From: Aneurinibacillus thermoaerophilus
GTDB lineage: Bacteria; Bacillota; Bacilli; Aneurinibacillales; Aneurinibacillaceae
Length of the DNA: 41,948 nt
Direction: 5' to 3'
Assembly (NCBI RefSeq): GCF_900099925.1
Contig: NZ_FNDE01000034.1
Location: forward strand, 1 to 41,948
Made by a program: the position numbers and the translations under genes. Shown piece by piece: positions 1-8,648 of the stretch (positions are counted from its first letter, which is position 1; each line of letters opens with the position of its first letter). A model generated the notes under the pieces. The model did not search any database. It was not told the origin of the DNA and saw only the letters and a program-made list of their open reading frames with translations.

Positions 1-310
1 TTATCTACCGTTTCAAACTTCTGATCCATCTCGTCGAATCGTTTGTCTACCGTTTCAAACTTCTGATCTATCTCATCGAATCGCTTGTCTACCGTTTCAA
101 ACTTCTGATCTATCTCATCGAATCGCTTATCTACCGTTTCAAACTTCTGATCCATCTTGTCGAATCGCTTATCTACCGTTTCAAACTTCTGATCCATCTT
201 GTCGAATCGCTTATCTACCGTTTCAAACTTCCGATCCATCTCGTCGAATCGTTTGTCTACCGTTTCAAACTTCCGATCCATCTCGTCGAATCGTTTGTCT
301 ACTGCCTCGA
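1..310 (-). repeat. 42-bp tandem repeats coding a 14-residue coiled-coil unit
   Basis: About seven near-identical 42-bp units follow one another without spacers inside the coding region. They differ mainly at single bases (Q/R, E/K and D/Y-type changes). The period is a multiple of three and of the heptad, so gain or loss of a unit keeps the frame. Copy number may therefore vary between strains. Confidence 0.85.
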
Positions 311-443
311 ACCTCTTATCCACTGCACAAAACCGCTCATTCATTTCTCTTCTAAGCGATTTTTGTTCGTTCTCGAACCGATCCATCCGTGAGTCAATGC
401 CGTGTATAGCTTCAAGAATTCGCTCGAGCATTTCACCGCTCAT
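1..443 (-). CDS. Coiled-coil repeat protein, C-terminus beyond window
   Basis: The frame is open from an ATG at 443 to the window edge, so only about 147 N-terminal residues are seen. A strong ribosome site (AAAGGGAG) lies just upstream. After about 45 non-repetitive residues the protein becomes tandem 14-residue units of the type FETVDKRFDEMDQK. These are two heptads each, with hydrophobic residues spaced as in a parallel coiled coil. No enzyme motif, signal peptide or membrane segment is visible. The same architecture, with a different repeat, occurs in the gene at 13560-14075. Proteins of this kind are usually annotated as hypothetical or DUF1640-like, and their function is unknown. The coding strand and frame are secure; the role is not. 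Confidence 0.8.
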   Translation of the reverse strand, partial: MSGEMLERILEAIHGIDSRMDRFENEQKSLRREMNERFCAVDKRFEAVDKRFDEMDRKFETVDKRFDEMDRKFETVDKRFDKMDQKFETVDKRFDKMDQKFETVDKRFDEIDQKFETVDKRFDEIDQKFETVDKRFDEMDQKFETVD

Positions 444-512
444 CTTTACCGCTCCCTTTCCCGCTTCTTATAGTATCCATTCTAACATAAAAGCCCGAAA
501 CACCTGTACAAC

Positions 513-1277
513 TTATCTGGCCACAGTCAACCCGTACACTTCCGCTCCCGGAATCCCTTCTTTCAGCGCACGAGCGGCCGCATTTAGCGAACTTCCTGTC
601 GTGTATACATCATCCAGCAGCAACAGCGCCTGTACCTCAAAGCTATTCACTGCTTGCGCGTCCGAAAAATAAAACGCGTTTTCCAGCGCGTGCAGACGGG
701 CCGCACGTTTTTTCTGACTCTGCTTCTCCGTTTCTTTTCTTCGCTCCAACAGTCCATACACAGGCAAGCCAATCCTCTGCCCCAAGAAACGCGCCATTTC
801 TTCCGCCTGATTAAACGTCCGCTCCACTAAGCGTTTTTCATGAAGCGGAATATACGTAATCGCGTCGATCTTCATCTCTCTATAATACAAATACCAGGCA
901 CGCCACAATAGCTCCACCATCATTTCTGCCAGCCTGCGATCTCCACGATATTTATATCGTGCAAGCAACTCTTTCATTGGCTTGTTATAACGGACCGCGC
1001 TGCGCGAATAGCAAAAATGCCTGCTTTTGCGCCGGCAACAATCCGGACACGGCTCATTCGTCGGCCAAGCACGCCCGCATATCGGACAAATGGTATCTGT
1101 CAAAAACACAAATTGCGATTCGCAAACACTGCAAAACGTCAGTCCTCCTTTTCCTGCTCCAGGCTTAACAGCCGCCTCTCCGCGCTTCGGATTCCCACAC
1201 AGCGTACACCGCGGCGGTGGCGGATACAAAATATCCAGAAGCCAGCCTGTCCAACGTTTCCAATGTAACAAATTCAT
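513..1277 (-). CDS. comFC: Late competence protein ComFC (phosphoribosyltransferase-like)
   Basis: A 254-residue protein of the ComFC/GntX family, needed for DNA uptake during transformation. The N-terminal third carries zinc-ligand-like cysteine pairs (CTLCG, CSVC, CPICG, CPDC). The C-terminal half is a type I phosphoribosyltransferase fold with the PRPP-binding loop LLLLDDVYTTGSS near residue 220. The start at 1277 overlaps the stop of comFA by 4 bases (ATGA), the usual arrangement for translationally coupled comF genes. In Bacillus subtilis the equivalent protein acts with ComFA at the cytoplasmic side of the DNA uptake machine. The biochemical reaction of ComFC is not settled. Length and neighbours fit the family well. 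Confidence 0.93.
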   Translation of the reverse strand: MNLLHWKRWTGWLLDILYPPPPRCTLCGNPKRGEAAVKPGAGKGGLTFCSVCESQFVFLTDTICPICGRAWPTNEPCPDCCRRKSRHFCYSRSAVRYNKPMKELLARYKYRGDRRLAEMMVELLWRAWYLYYREMKIDAITYIPLHEKRLVERTFNQAEEMARFLGQRIGLPVYGLLERRKETEKQSQKKRAARLHALENAFYFSDAQAVNSFEVQALLLLDDVYTTGSSLNAAARALKEGIPGAEVYGLTVAR

Positions 1278-2860
1278 ATTCTCTCCTCCCTCTTTGTGGC
1301 CTTTAGATATCCCAGTTTTTTCGCCAGCCGGTTCATCTCCCGAATCTGTCGAATAGACGCTTTCATCGCCTCAGTCACCTCTTCCGCCATAAAAATAACC
1401 ATACCATCAGGAGCGACCGCTGAACGGCCTGCTCGCCCTGCAATCTGAACGAGCGCTGCTTCATCAAAAATCGGCGCGTCCGCCTGGCACACCAATACCT
1501 GAATCCCCGGAAGTGTCACGCCTCGTTCCATAATGGTCGTCGTCAGCAAAATCTGTAGCCTGCCCTCCCGCAACGCTTTCACTTTCGCTTCGCGCTCCGG
1601 ATCAGCGGCATGAACAACCGCCAGTTTATTCTGCCATTTGCTGTTGTATGCCATAATATATTCGTATAATTGAGGAAGCTGCTGAATAGCCGGAACAAAG
1701 ATAAAAGCGGGCACCCCTTTTCGTTCGATATCCTTCAAAAAGGAGAGGAGGGAAAAAATCGGCTTTTTCGCGCTTAAACGTGCGTTTAATTTGCTTTCCT
1801 GGCGAATTCCTGGTTCGGGTAGCGGGTGTCCATGGTAGCGAACCGGAATTTTGACATGAGGCAGAAAATCCTTGGCATAGCTGGGTTTGCGTATTCTTTT
1901 TTGATAGTCGGGGCGCGGCGTAGCCGTCAAGTATATGATTTTCCCCGACAACGTTCGGGCGCGATTCACCGCAAACGGCAGCATCTCATCTTGGTTGTAC
2001 GGAAATGCGTCAAGTTCATCAAGTATCACCACGTCGAAATGCCGGTAAAAACGAAGCGCTTGGTGAGTTGTAGCCAGAACGAACCGTGACGCATTCCACT
2101 TATCCTGCGCTTTGGCACCGCCGTATAATACGGAAAGCGGATGGTTCGGAAACGCGCGACGCAGCCTCGGAGCCAGTTCCAGCACAACATCCCGGCGCGG
2201 AGTTGCCCAAAGCACGCGCTCTCCGTTCGCCAGCACATCATGCAGCAACGGAAACATGACCTCCGTTTTTCCTGCGCCACAGACTGCCCACACCAAAAAC
2301 TCCTGCATCCCCGTCTCCTGTCGGTAAAAATCAAGCATACTACGTGCCGCAGCCCGTTGCGCCTGTGTCAACTGCGGATAATAAAAAAGGGCTTCCTCGG
2401 TGCAACCTTTCGGATTCCGCTTTCTCTCATCAGCTGCAAACAAATAGTAGCTACTGCAACTACTACTGCGCCCCATTGTCAGGCAACGGCAACAGTACGG
2501 ACATTCTCCCTGACAGCGATAACAGTAAACAATATGGATGTGCTCCTCTTCCGCCCCGCAACGGTTACAGCGGTACCTTATTCTTTCTTCGCTTTTCTCG
2601 CCTCGGATCAAACACCAGATCCAAGAAACGAAAAGGGAGAAGCTACTCCCTTCTCCCTTTTCTGAGACCCTTTCCACTCCTGGTTTGCGTTCGACCTTCC
2701 CGCTCTGTATCCATTCCTGCAGAAGCTCTTTCATTTCTTCTTCTGTTATCCTTCTCCTGCCATCACGAAACAGTAACTGAAACAGCCAATACACTTCCTC
2801 TTCCAAGAGTGCCCGTCCCTGAAAAAGCTTGTAGATTTTCTCCTTATCTTCCCATTTCAT
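1274..2860 (-). CDS. comFA: Competence DNA translocase/helicase ComFA
   Basis: A 528-residue superfamily 2 helicase-like ATPase that drives single-stranded DNA import in competent cells. A four-cysteine zinc cluster lies at about residues 98-126. Walker A (CGAGKTE) is at 194-200, the DEAD-box variant DELD at 281-284, a TATP motif follows, and helicase motif VI (QIAGRAGRS) lies near residue 470. All are intact. It sits between a small AbrB-like gene (12-base gap) and comFC (4-base overlap), so the three are probably one transcript. In B. subtilis comF genes are switched on by ComK; a comK homologue is present at 18595-19131. The ribosome site is moderate (AGGATAG). Confidence 0.95.
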   Translation of the reverse strand: MKWEDKEKIYKLFQGRALLEEEVYWLFQLLFRDGRRRITEEEMKELLQEWIQSGKVERKPGVERVSEKGEGSSFSLFVSWIWCLIRGEKSEERIRYRCNRCGAEEEHIHIVYCYRCQGECPYCCRCLTMGRSSSCSSYYLFAADERKRNPKGCTEEALFYYPQLTQAQRAAARSMLDFYRQETGMQEFLVWAVCGAGKTEVMFPLLHDVLANGERVLWATPRRDVVLELAPRLRRAFPNHPLSVLYGGAKAQDKWNASRFVLATTHQALRFYRHFDVVILDELDAFPYNQDEMLPFAVNRARTLSGKIIYLTATPRPDYQKRIRKPSYAKDFLPHVKIPVRYHGHPLPEPGIRQESKLNARLSAKKPIFSLLSFLKDIERKGVPAFIFVPAIQQLPQLYEYIMAYNSKWQNKLAVVHAADPEREAKVKALREGRLQILLTTTIMERGVTLPGIQVLVCQADAPIFDEAALVQIAGRAGRSAVAPDGMVIFMAEEVTEAMKASIRQIREMNRLAKKLGYLKATKREERI

Positions 2861-2872
2861 AATTCTATCCTG

Positions 2873-3079
2873 CTACTTTTCAGAATCATATTCATCGTCA
2901 TCTTCCGCGACCTGCCAGAGCCCCTCATCCACTTTACATTTTCTTAGAATCACTTCTCCTTTTTCCCCCATGAAAAATTCGACAAAGTCGCCTGTCTGCA
3001 AATTCACCCTTTCTCTAATTTCTTCTGACAGAAACAAAACTCCGTCTTTCGTCACTTTCACTTCTGTAGTTTTTTTCAT
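2873..3079 (-). CDS. AbrB/SpoVT-type swapped-hairpin DNA-binding protein
   Basis: A 68-residue acidic-tailed protein. Residues 5-50 match the SpoVT-AbrB fold: a KVTKDGVLFLSEEIRERV strand-helix segment followed by a GDFVEFF turn and a closing strand. This fold normally binds DNA as a dimer and appears in transition-state regulators and in antitoxins. No toxin gene is adjacent; the downstream gene is comFA, 12 bases away, so it may regulate or simply precede the comF operon. The start has a good ribosome site (GGAAAGGAG). The last 15 residues are rich in Asp and Glu. The family call is fairly firm; the target is unknown. Confidence 0.75.
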   Translation of the reverse strand: MKKTTEVKVTKDGVLFLSEEIRERVNLQTGDFVEFFMGEKGEVILRKCKVDEGLWQVAEDDDEYDSEK

Positions 3080-3288
3080 AGGTACTTTTTCTCCTTTCCA
3101 AAATTAATAACAAGGATGCATATTTTGTCATTCTTTGTACCTATTTAATTCGCCAAAACCCATTATTTTCCTTTTTTTATTTTTCAATTTTTTGTTTTTT
3201 TCTGCATTTAATCCCGAATTTTTACATGAAATTTTATGTCTGACAAATCTAAAACGCGGAAATACTGGAAAGAAAGAGGTGAGAATAG

Positions 3289-3726
3289 GTGGCTAACAAA
3301 CTCTATGTATCGCACGCGCGCGAGAAATTCCGCGAACGAACAAAAAAATTAAAGCTGGGACAGTACGTTAACGCTCTATATATTAATACATACGATCCGT
3401 CCTATTATGAAAAACGACTTCGCTACAACCGCTATGACGCTCGTGCTCTCTATTATTTAGGTCAGCGTTATGAAAAAGAAGAAAACTGGGGACAGGCGCT
3501 TCATTATTATAAGCAGGCAGTGCAGGCAGAGCCGCACTACGAAGCGGCCATCGGCGCGCTGATCCTGCTCCGGCGCAAACAAGAAGAAAGGTTCAGAAAA
3601 CTCGCATCGCAAGCAACACGCAGGAGACCCGTAAGAAAAAAAATGTCGCTGCTCCAGATGGTAACAGCGATTTTCACAGGTTACTTTCTCATTTTAATGA
3701 TCGTATTTGGTATTCTTCTTCGCTAG
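3289..3726 (+). CDS. Small TPR protein with C-terminal membrane anchor
   Basis: A 145-residue protein with a GTG start, chosen because AGAAAGAGGTGA precedes it at the right distance. Residues about 45-95 hold a tetratricopeptide-like pair (ARALYYLGQRYEKEENWGQA, then HYYKQAVQAEPHYEAAIGAL). A basic stretch follows, then a single hydrophobic helix at about 122-143, so the TPR part should face the cytoplasm. It is divergent from the AbrB-like gene, with a roughly 210-bp shared upstream region that is very AT rich. Its function is unknown; TPRs suggest a protein-protein adaptor. Confidence 0.75.
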   Translation: MANKLYVSHAREKFRERTKKLKLGQYVNALYINTYDPSYYEKRLRYNRYDARALYYLGQRYEKEENWGQALHYYKQAVQAEPHYEAAIGALILLRRKQEERFRKLASQATRRRPVRKKMSLLQMVTAIFTGYFLILMIVFGILLR

Positions 3727-3828
3727 CGTCTTATTCGACCATTTCGTTTATGTTCCTCATCCAAGTCCGCAGCTGTTGATTAAGCAAAAGTCAAGATAAA
3801 GAATAAAACAGATTGCCCGTATGCTTTT

Positions 3829-4263
3829 TTAATGTGGAAAATCCAAAAACCATGTATGAAGCGGAAGCAATGGTTCTTGAGGTTTTATATTTCTGATTGG
3901 CAAATCGGGCCACGCTCTTTGAATCATTGGAAGTAAAGTGGAACTATTCACTTCTTCATTCACATATATTTGAAGTGAGACACCATGCGCTGCAGATACC
4001 CAAAGCGCGTGGCGTACCGCGTATTCCAGGTGTTCGTCCGGATTGTCGAGCAAGAGCACCACTTGCAGCGAACCGCTTTTTCTTCCGGTACGCTGCAAAT
4101 GCGGCGGAAAACGATCAAAAAGGAAGCGGCCGCCCCATACGAGAACCCAAGCCAGTATCACATAGACAGCCGCCGTGATGGCAGCAACTGACCATACCCC
4201 ATCATGTTTCCCCCCTTTTTTCTTACTATATGCGGAACAAAGCAGGAAGGAAACTGATAACAA
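3829..4263 (-). CDS. Membrane-anchored protein of unknown function
   Basis: A 144-residue open frame downstream of degU. It has one clear hydrophobic segment (about residues 25-48) followed by a soluble domain with alternating strands and helices (SLQVVLLLDNPDEHLEYAVRH). I do not recognise a family. The start is uncertain. TTG at 4263 has GGAG seven bases upstream and is used here. The strongest ribosome-like sequence (AAAGGGGGG) instead precedes an ATG that is out of frame and soon stops, so either TTG is real or a small frameshift has occurred. A role linked to degSU is possible only by proximity. Confidence 0.55.
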   Translation of the reverse strand: MLSVSFLLCSAYSKKKGGKHDGVWSVAAITAAVYVILAWVLVWGGRFLFDRFPPHLQRTGRKSGSLQVVLLLDNPDEHLEYAVRHALWVSAAHGVSLQIYVNEEVNSSTLLPMIQRAWPDLPIRNIKPQEPLLPLHTWFLDFPH

Positions 4264-4318
4264 ACCGCTCCATTATTTATTTGCCCGTTTCTTGCTTCTA
4301 ACTTTCCGGCTTCTCACA

Positions 4319-5035
4319 CTATGACAACCGTACCCAACCGTTTTTGATCGACATAACAACCGCCTGCGTACGATCCTGCACATCCAGCTTTTGTAGAATG
4401 CTGCTGACATGGTTTTTTACCGTTTTTTCGCTGATGAACAATTCTTCACCGATCATGCGGTTGCTTTTTCCTTCTGCCATCAATTGCAGCACTTCACGCT
4501 CGCGCGGCGTCAGCGCCAGAATGTTGCTTTCTTTCTCGCTGACACCAAGCTCGCTCACATCGCTTAACAGCACATTCTCATCATGGTTGTGCTCAATGCT
4601 GCTTAGACGACGAAACTCACTAATAAGCTTGCCAGTTACTTTCGGATGAATATAAGCTTCCCCGCGCACTACCGAGTTAATCGCTTCGATTAGCGAGTCG
4701 GAATCCATTTCTTTCAACAGATAGCCGGCCGCTCCGGAAAGAAGAGCCTTGTATACATAATTCTCGTCATCATGAATCGACAGAATAATAATGCGCGATT
4801 CCGGCGCTCGTTCCTTGATGCGCTGCGTAGCCTGCACGCCGGTCATTTTCGGCATGTTAATGTCCATCAGGATTACATCCGGCTGAAATTCAACTGCCAT
4901 CTGGCATGCTTCCTCTCCATCGGACGCTTCGCCAACAATATGGAAACGATCCTCCATCTCCAAAATCCGCTTAACTCCTTCACGGAATAACTTATGGTCA
5001 TCTACTAACAGAATCGAAATCTTTTGCTCCGTCAT
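4319..5035 (-). CDS. degU: Response regulator DegU
   Basis: A 238-residue NarL/LuxR-type response regulator. The receiver domain (residues 5-120) has the acidic pair DD, the phosphoacceptor Asp at about position 58 (VILMDINMP), and the conserved Thr/Ser and Lys. The C-terminal LuxR helix-turn-helix (LTPREREVLQLMAEGKSNR through EKTVKNHVSSILQKL) spans about 170-232. ATG at 5035 is preferred over one four codons earlier because GGAGG lies just before it. The gene follows degS by 19 bases. DegU controls exoenzymes, motility, biofilm and competence in Bacilli, and in B. subtilis its unphosphorylated form helps ComK bind its own promoter, which fits the competence genes here. Confidence 0.96.
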   Translation of the reverse strand: MTEQKISILLVDDHKLFREGVKRILEMEDRFHIVGEASDGEEACQMAVEFQPDVILMDINMPKMTGVQATQRIKERAPESRIIILSIHDDENYVYKALLSGAAGYLLKEMDSDSLIEAINSVVRGEAYIHPKVTGKLISEFRRLSSIEHNHDENVLLSDVSELGVSEKESNILALTPREREVLQLMAEGKSNRMIGEELFISEKTVKNHVSSILQKLDVQDRTQAVVMSIKNGWVRLS

Positions 5036-5054
5036 ACTAACCTCCATACATTCA

Positions 5055-6239
5055 TTAAGGTTTTGTTTCTATGCTATTACCACGCTTACTGCCTTCTTCA
5101 ATACGAAGAGGAATACTAAACAGGACGCTGGTTCCTTTGCCGGGGGCGGACGTAATTTTCATCTTGCCCTGCAAAAGCTTGACCCGTTCTCTCATCCCCA
5201 TGATTCCAAATTGCGGCCGCTCCGCTTTTACCGCTTGGTCGAATCCCACTCCATCATCGAGCACGCGAAAATGCACCACATGTGGCTTAAATTCAAGCCT
5301 TACTTCCACATGGCGGGCTTTTGCATGCTTTGCTGTATTGTTTAGCGACTCCTGAATTAAGCGGAATACGGCGACTTCAATCGAATTCTGCAGGCGGCAT
5401 TCCGGGGTAAGCAACGTAAGCTTCGTCTCGATCCCATGCCGCTTCTCATATTCCTCAAGGTATTTACGAAGCGTCGGCACAAGTCCTAGATCATCAAGTG
5501 CCATCGGACGCAGATCAAAAATAATCTTTCTTACATCCATAAGGCTTGCCCTTGTAAGTTCTTTTAATAACCTAAGCTCTACCTTAGCTTCGTCAATCCG
5601 ATTTTGATTAAGCATTCTCTCAACGATTTCGCTCCGCAAGGTAACATTGGCCATCGATTGCGCCGGACCGTCGTGAATATCGCGCGCCACTCGCTTCCGT
5701 TCTTCTTCCTGGGCCTGAATGATCTGAATTCCCAGCAGCTGCTGATTCTGGGCTGACTCCAGCGCAATCCCCACTTTCCTTAAGTTGCCCTGCAGGTAGT
5801 TTAGCACAATTCCCATCTGCGCAATCAAGTTTTCCGATTTCTCTATGGTGCTTAAAATGCTGCGGTGGCGCCGCTCCAGCTCGTCCCGCCGCTGCCTGAG
5901 ATGGAGCTCCTTATCCCTTGAGAGCGACAGCTTAATCTGCATCTGGCTGGCTTGCTCATACGCTTCGCGTATTTCCGCCTCACTATATTGGTGGAAACTA
6001 CGGCTAATACTAGCCAGCTTCTGGCGCGCCTTTCTCGCCTGCAGTTCAAGTTCATCCGTCTGGCTAATGACCCATTCGATTTCTCTTTTTAGGGCTTCCA
6101 GTTCGAGGCTGATATAATTGCTTTCTTTATGCGCGTTTTCCGCGATATCAAAAATCTTTTCCCTACTTTCTTCCACCGACGAAATCGTCTTATTCATGAC
6201 CTCATCAAGCAGTTGAAAATCAATGTTCGCCTCGGTCAC
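5055..6239 (-). CDS. degS: Sensor histidine kinase DegS (cytoplasmic, HisKA_3)
   Basis: About 394 residues and no membrane segments, as in B. subtilis DegS. A long N-terminal sensor coiled coil (residues 1-170) leads to the HisKA_3 phosphoacceptor motif ARDIHDGPAQSMANV. The ATP-binding domain follows, with its N box (ESLNNTAKHAKA) and G boxes (DDGVGFD, GIMGMRERV, GKGTS). The GTG at 6239 is preferred because AGAGGGG lies six bases upstream; ATG at 6245 and TTG at 6266 are alternatives. It phosphorylates DegU, which is encoded 19 bases downstream, and the pair is surely one operon. A possible extended -10 (TGATACAAT) lies near 6355-6363. Confidence 0.96.
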   Translation of the reverse strand: MTEANIDFQLLDEVMNKTISSVEESREKIFDIAENAHKESNYISLELEALKREIEWVISQTDELELQARKARQKLASISRSFHQYSEAEIREAYEQASQMQIKLSLSRDKELHLRQRRDELERRHRSILSTIEKSENLIAQMGIVLNYLQGNLRKVGIALESAQNQQLLGIQIIQAQEEERKRVARDIHDGPAQSMANVTLRSEIVERMLNQNRIDEAKVELRLLKELTRASLMDVRKIIFDLRPMALDDLGLVPTLRKYLEEYEKRHGIETKLTLLTPECRLQNSIEVAVFRLIQESLNNTAKHAKARHVEVRLEFKPHVVHFRVLDDGVGFDQAVKAERPQFGIMGMRERVKLLQGKMKITSAPGKGTSVLFSIPLRIEEGSKRGNSIETKP

Positions 6240-6374
6240 GTACATCCCCTCTCTATCATTAGCCAATAAGTACCATTCGAATTGTTACCTTCTACGCTTC
6301 TCTTCCCTACTGGTTGACTTCCTTTATAGGCAAGAAGAACAAAAACTCTTTTCCTATTGTATCATTCATCCCAC

Positions 6375-6420
6375 ATAAACAAAACAAGACCCACACACTA
6401 TTGATGTGTTGGGTCTTTAG
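6375..6420 (-). terminator. Rho-independent terminator after metK
   Basis: On the minus strand a stem (AAGACCCAACACA paired with TGTGTGGGTCTT, one wobble) is followed by TTGTTTTGTTT. It begins 12 bases after the metK stop and separates metK from degS. The plus strand also shows a T-rich tail. Confidence 0.8.
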
Positions 6421-6431
6421 TCTTATTTTTA

Positions 6432-7646
6432 TTAGCGAGCGGAAAGTTCAGAAGCTTCTTTCTTAAGAATTTCTGCCTTATCCGTTCTTTCCCATGGAAC
6501 ATTTAGGTCATTGCGACCAAAATGTCCATACGCGGCAGTTTGACGGTAGATCGGTCGACGCAAGTCAAGCTGTTTGATAATGCCTGCTGGACGAAGATCA
6601 AAATGTTTGCGCACAAGCTGAACAAGAATTTCTTCATCCACCTTGCCTGTCCCGAATGTATCTACATTAATGGATACAGGCTGCGCCACCCCAATCGCAT
6701 AAGCTACTTGCACTTCACACTTCTCCGCCAACCCCGCGGCCACAATGTTTTTCGCTACATAGCGCGCCGCATACGCACCGGAGCGATCCACTTTGGTCGG
6801 GTCTTTACCGGAGAAAGCGCCGCCACCATGACGAGCATATCCACCATATGTGTCCACGATAATCTTGCGTCCGGTCAATCCAGCGTCACCCTGCGGTCCA
6901 CCGATAACGAAGCGACCTGTTGGATTGATAAAATACTTCGTTTGCTCATCGAGGAACTCGGCCGGAACAACCGGCTTAATCACATGTTCTTTCAGATCCT
7001 TCTGGATTTGCTCAAGCGTTATGGACGGATCGTGCTGCGTAGAAATAACGATCGTGTCCACACGTACTGGTTTGTTTCCTTCATATTCAATCGTTACCTG
7101 CGTTTTGCCATCCGGACGCAGGTAGCTCAACGTTCCATCTTTGCGGACTTCCGTCAAACGACGGGACAGTTTATGAGCAAGAGAAATCGGAAGCGGCATC
7201 AATTCTGCCGTTTCGTTGCAAGCGAATCCAAACATTAAGCCCTGGTCGCCAGCACCAATCGCTTCAATTTGCTCATCTGTCATCTGTCCTTCGCGCGCTT
7301 CGAGCGCCTGGTCAACCCCCTGCGCAATATCAGGAGATTGTTCGTCAATAGAAGTTAGAACCGCGCAAGTGTCAGCGTCAAAACCGAATTTCGCGCGAGT
7401 ATATCCGATTTCACGAATCGTTTCACGAACCACTTTCGGAATATCTACATAGCAGCTTGTCGTAATCTCGCCCGCTACAAGCACCATGCCTGTTGTTACG
7501 GATGTTTCCGCCGCTACACGAGCGTTTGGATCTTTTTCAAGAATCGCATCAAGAATGGCATCGGAAATCTGGTCGCAAATTTTGTCCGGATGGCCCTCCG
7601 TTACCGATTCCGATGTGAAGAGATGACGGCCTTTTTTCAGCGCCAT
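6432..7646 (-). CDS. metK: S-adenosylmethionine synthetase MetK
   Basis: A 404-residue enzyme that makes S-adenosylmethionine from methionine and ATP in the cytoplasm. The family hallmarks are intact: [20 protein letters not shown] at the N-terminus, [10 protein letters not shown] (the ATP-binding hexapeptide region) near residue 120, and the P-loop-like [16 protein letters not shown] near 275. The ATG at 7646 has AAGGAGG nine bases upstream; the GTG two codons earlier is too close to that site. The gene is preceded by a SAM-I riboswitch with its own terminator, so expression should fall when SAM is plentiful. It is monocistronic, ending at a terminator. Confidence 0.98.
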   Translation of the reverse strand: MALKKGRHLFTSESVTEGHPDKICDQISDAILDAILEKDPNARVAAETSVTTGMVLVAGEITTSCYVDIPKVVRETIREIGYTRAKFGFDADTCAVLTSIDEQSPDIAQGVDQALEAREGQMTDEQIEAIGAGDQGLMFGFACNETAELMPLPISLAHKLSRRLTEVRKDGTLSYLRPDGKTQVTIEYEGNKPVRVDTIVISTQHDPSITLEQIQKDLKEHVIKPVVPAEFLDEQTKYFINPTGRFVIGGPQGDAGLTGRKIIVDTYGGYARHGGGAFSGKDPTKVDRSGAYAARYVAKNIVAAGLAEKCEVQVAYAIGVAQPVSINVDTFGTGKVDEEILVQLVRKHFDLRPAGIIKQLDLRRPIYRQTAAYGHFGRNDLNVPWERTDKAEILKKEASELSAR

Positions 7647-7734
7647 GTTCACGTACCTCCTTATAAACCATGAATATATAGATGGTCTTGGTTAAGATAC
7701 GGTACTCCCTTCCCAAACGTTGTCGCAAAGCAGT

Positions 7735-7770
7735 AAAAAACCTTTTCCATTATTTTATCCTGGAAAAGGG
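7735..7770 (-). terminator. Riboswitch-controlled terminator upstream of metK
   Basis: A 9-bp perfect stem (CCTTTTCCA with TGGAAAAGG) and an 11-base loop are followed on the minus strand by seven U residues. It lies between the SAM-I aptamer and the metK start, as expected for the expression platform. Confidence 0.9.
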
Positions 7771-7794
7771 TCATCTTTTTACTCATTCTTTGCC

Positions 7795-7945
7795 CTTTAT
7801 CTTCCAGAATCAAGTATGTATCCATACCTGTTCTGCTGGTTAGCACCGTTCATCGCGCCGGGAACACTTGTCCGCGCTAGCTCGTTGCGCGATGTGGTTG
7901 CCGGGCTTCATCGGGCCAGTCCCTCCGCCTGCTCGGGATACAAGG
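7795..7945 (-). promoter_or_regulatory. SAM-I (S box) riboswitch aptamer
   Basis: Read on the minus strand, the leader contains the conserved S-box core. A 5' P1 strand (CTTGTATCCCGAGC) leads to GGAGGGACTGGCCCGATGAA and GCCCGGCAACC. A variable GC-rich arm follows, then CGGTGCTAACCAGCAGAACAG, and the 3' P1 strand ends in GGAAGATAAAG. These are the known SAM-binding and K-turn elements of the SAM-I class. Binding of SAM should favour the downstream terminator and shut off metK. The variable P3 arm is long here. Confidence 0.95.
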
Positions 7946-7962
7946 GTCTTCCGTTCTCAATG

Positions 7963-7991
7963 AGCATATCTTATTTAGGTTTGGATGTCAA
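7963..7991 (-). promoter_or_regulatory. SigA-type promoter of the metK leader
   Basis: A perfect -35 (TTGACA, 7986-7991) and a -10 TATGCT (7963-7968) are separated by 17 bases. The predicted start lies about 10 bases before the riboswitch aptamer. The region 7646-8025 holds only this promoter, the riboswitch and the terminator. Confidence 0.88.
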
Positions 7992-8025
7992 TAAAGAAAA
8001 ATACTTGGTTGTTCGTTCGACCGTG

Positions 8026-8508
8026 CTACCGAACTACATATTCACCGCGGATCATAATGTCCGCCGGGCCTTTTACAACTTTGAGGCCACGGCCGTCATC
8101 GCGCGGCAACAACAAATGGTGATTGGCTGGTACCGGCTCGCCCTGCGTAATGTTCGTGCCTGCGGTCAAATCCGGGAGACCATACCCTTCGCCCGGCGGC
8201 GTATGAGCGACCACTTTTCCGGTCCGAACAATAAATTCCGTGCCCGCATAGCCAATAATCGTCTTTCCTGCCGGAACTTTTTCCACGATCAGCTTCGCCG
8301 CAGCCGGTGTCTGCGTGTCGCTTGCCGGTTTGCCGGGCTGGGATTTCACCACATTCAAAATCTCCTGCTTTACTTTCTCCACATAGCTCTTCGTTACAAC
8401 CGGATCTGCATCGGAGCCGGGCTCAGGCGTAGCTGCCAAACCGGTGGACACCGCCCCGATCACCAAGGCCAACGCGGCACCTGCCAATCCATATCCCCAT
8501 TTTTTCAT
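8026..8508 (-). CDS. Secreted protein of unknown function
   Basis: A 160-residue protein. ATG at 8508 is chosen because GGGAGG sits seven bases upstream. A Sec signal peptide is clear: MKKWG, then a hydrophobic core, with likely cleavage after GLAA at about residue 26. The mature part has a short helix (VTKSYVEKVKQEILNVV), a Pro/Thr linker, then a Gly-rich strand-dominated domain (AGKTIIGYAGTEFIVRTGK to the C-terminus) with PPGEGYGLPDL and HHLLLPRDDGRG. I do not recognise the family. It stands between metK and the S41 protease and could be part of the surface gene set. No catalytic motif is obvious. Confidence 0.75.
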   Translation of the reverse strand: MKKWGYGLAGAALALVIGAVSTGLAATPEPGSDADPVVTKSYVEKVKQEILNVVKSQPGKPASDTQTPAAAKLIVEKVPAGKTIIGYAGTEFIVRTGKVVAHTPPGEGYGLPDLTAGTNITQGEPVPANHHLLLPRDDGRGLKVVKGPADIMIRGEYVVR

Positions 8509-8543
8509 GTACATTCCTCCCTGCGTATACTGATCTAAGGGAA

Positions 8544-8570
8544 GAAGCCGGGCATCTCTCCCCGGCTTTT
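8544..8570 (-). terminator. GC-rich hairpin, possible terminator of the protease gene
   Basis: An 8-bp stem (AGCCGGG with CCCGGCT plus flanking A-T pairs) with a 7-base loop lies 79 bases after the protease stop. The minus-strand T run is weak (CTTCTTCCCTT) and the plus-strand run is short (TTTT), so it may act in both directions or only poorly. Confidence 0.45.
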
Positions 8571-8648
8571 CCATCCTCCCAATTACGGTATAAATGGTTA
8601 TCTAATTGTATATACGCCCGGGAAGGAATTTTGTTGTGAATCCATGCT

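Noticed and set aside
1..310. CRISPR-like array
   Set aside because: The 42-bp units are contiguous with no spacers and encode heptads in frame.
199..672. Plus-strand reading frame of Ser-rich repeats
   Set aside because: It is the antisense of the coiled-coil repeats and runs into comFC; it has no ribosome site, and the minus-strand frame explains the repeat periodicity.
6522..7238. Long plus-strand frame opposite metK
   Set aside because: metK is certain in the other strand; this frame lacks any family motif or ribosome site.
7661..7846. Small minus-strand frame before metK
   Set aside because: It lies over the riboswitch 3' half and terminator and is better explained as structured leader RNA.
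7720..8538. 272-residue plus-strand frame
   Set aside because: It is antisense to the riboswitch and to the secreted protein, and its composition is that of a shadow frame.
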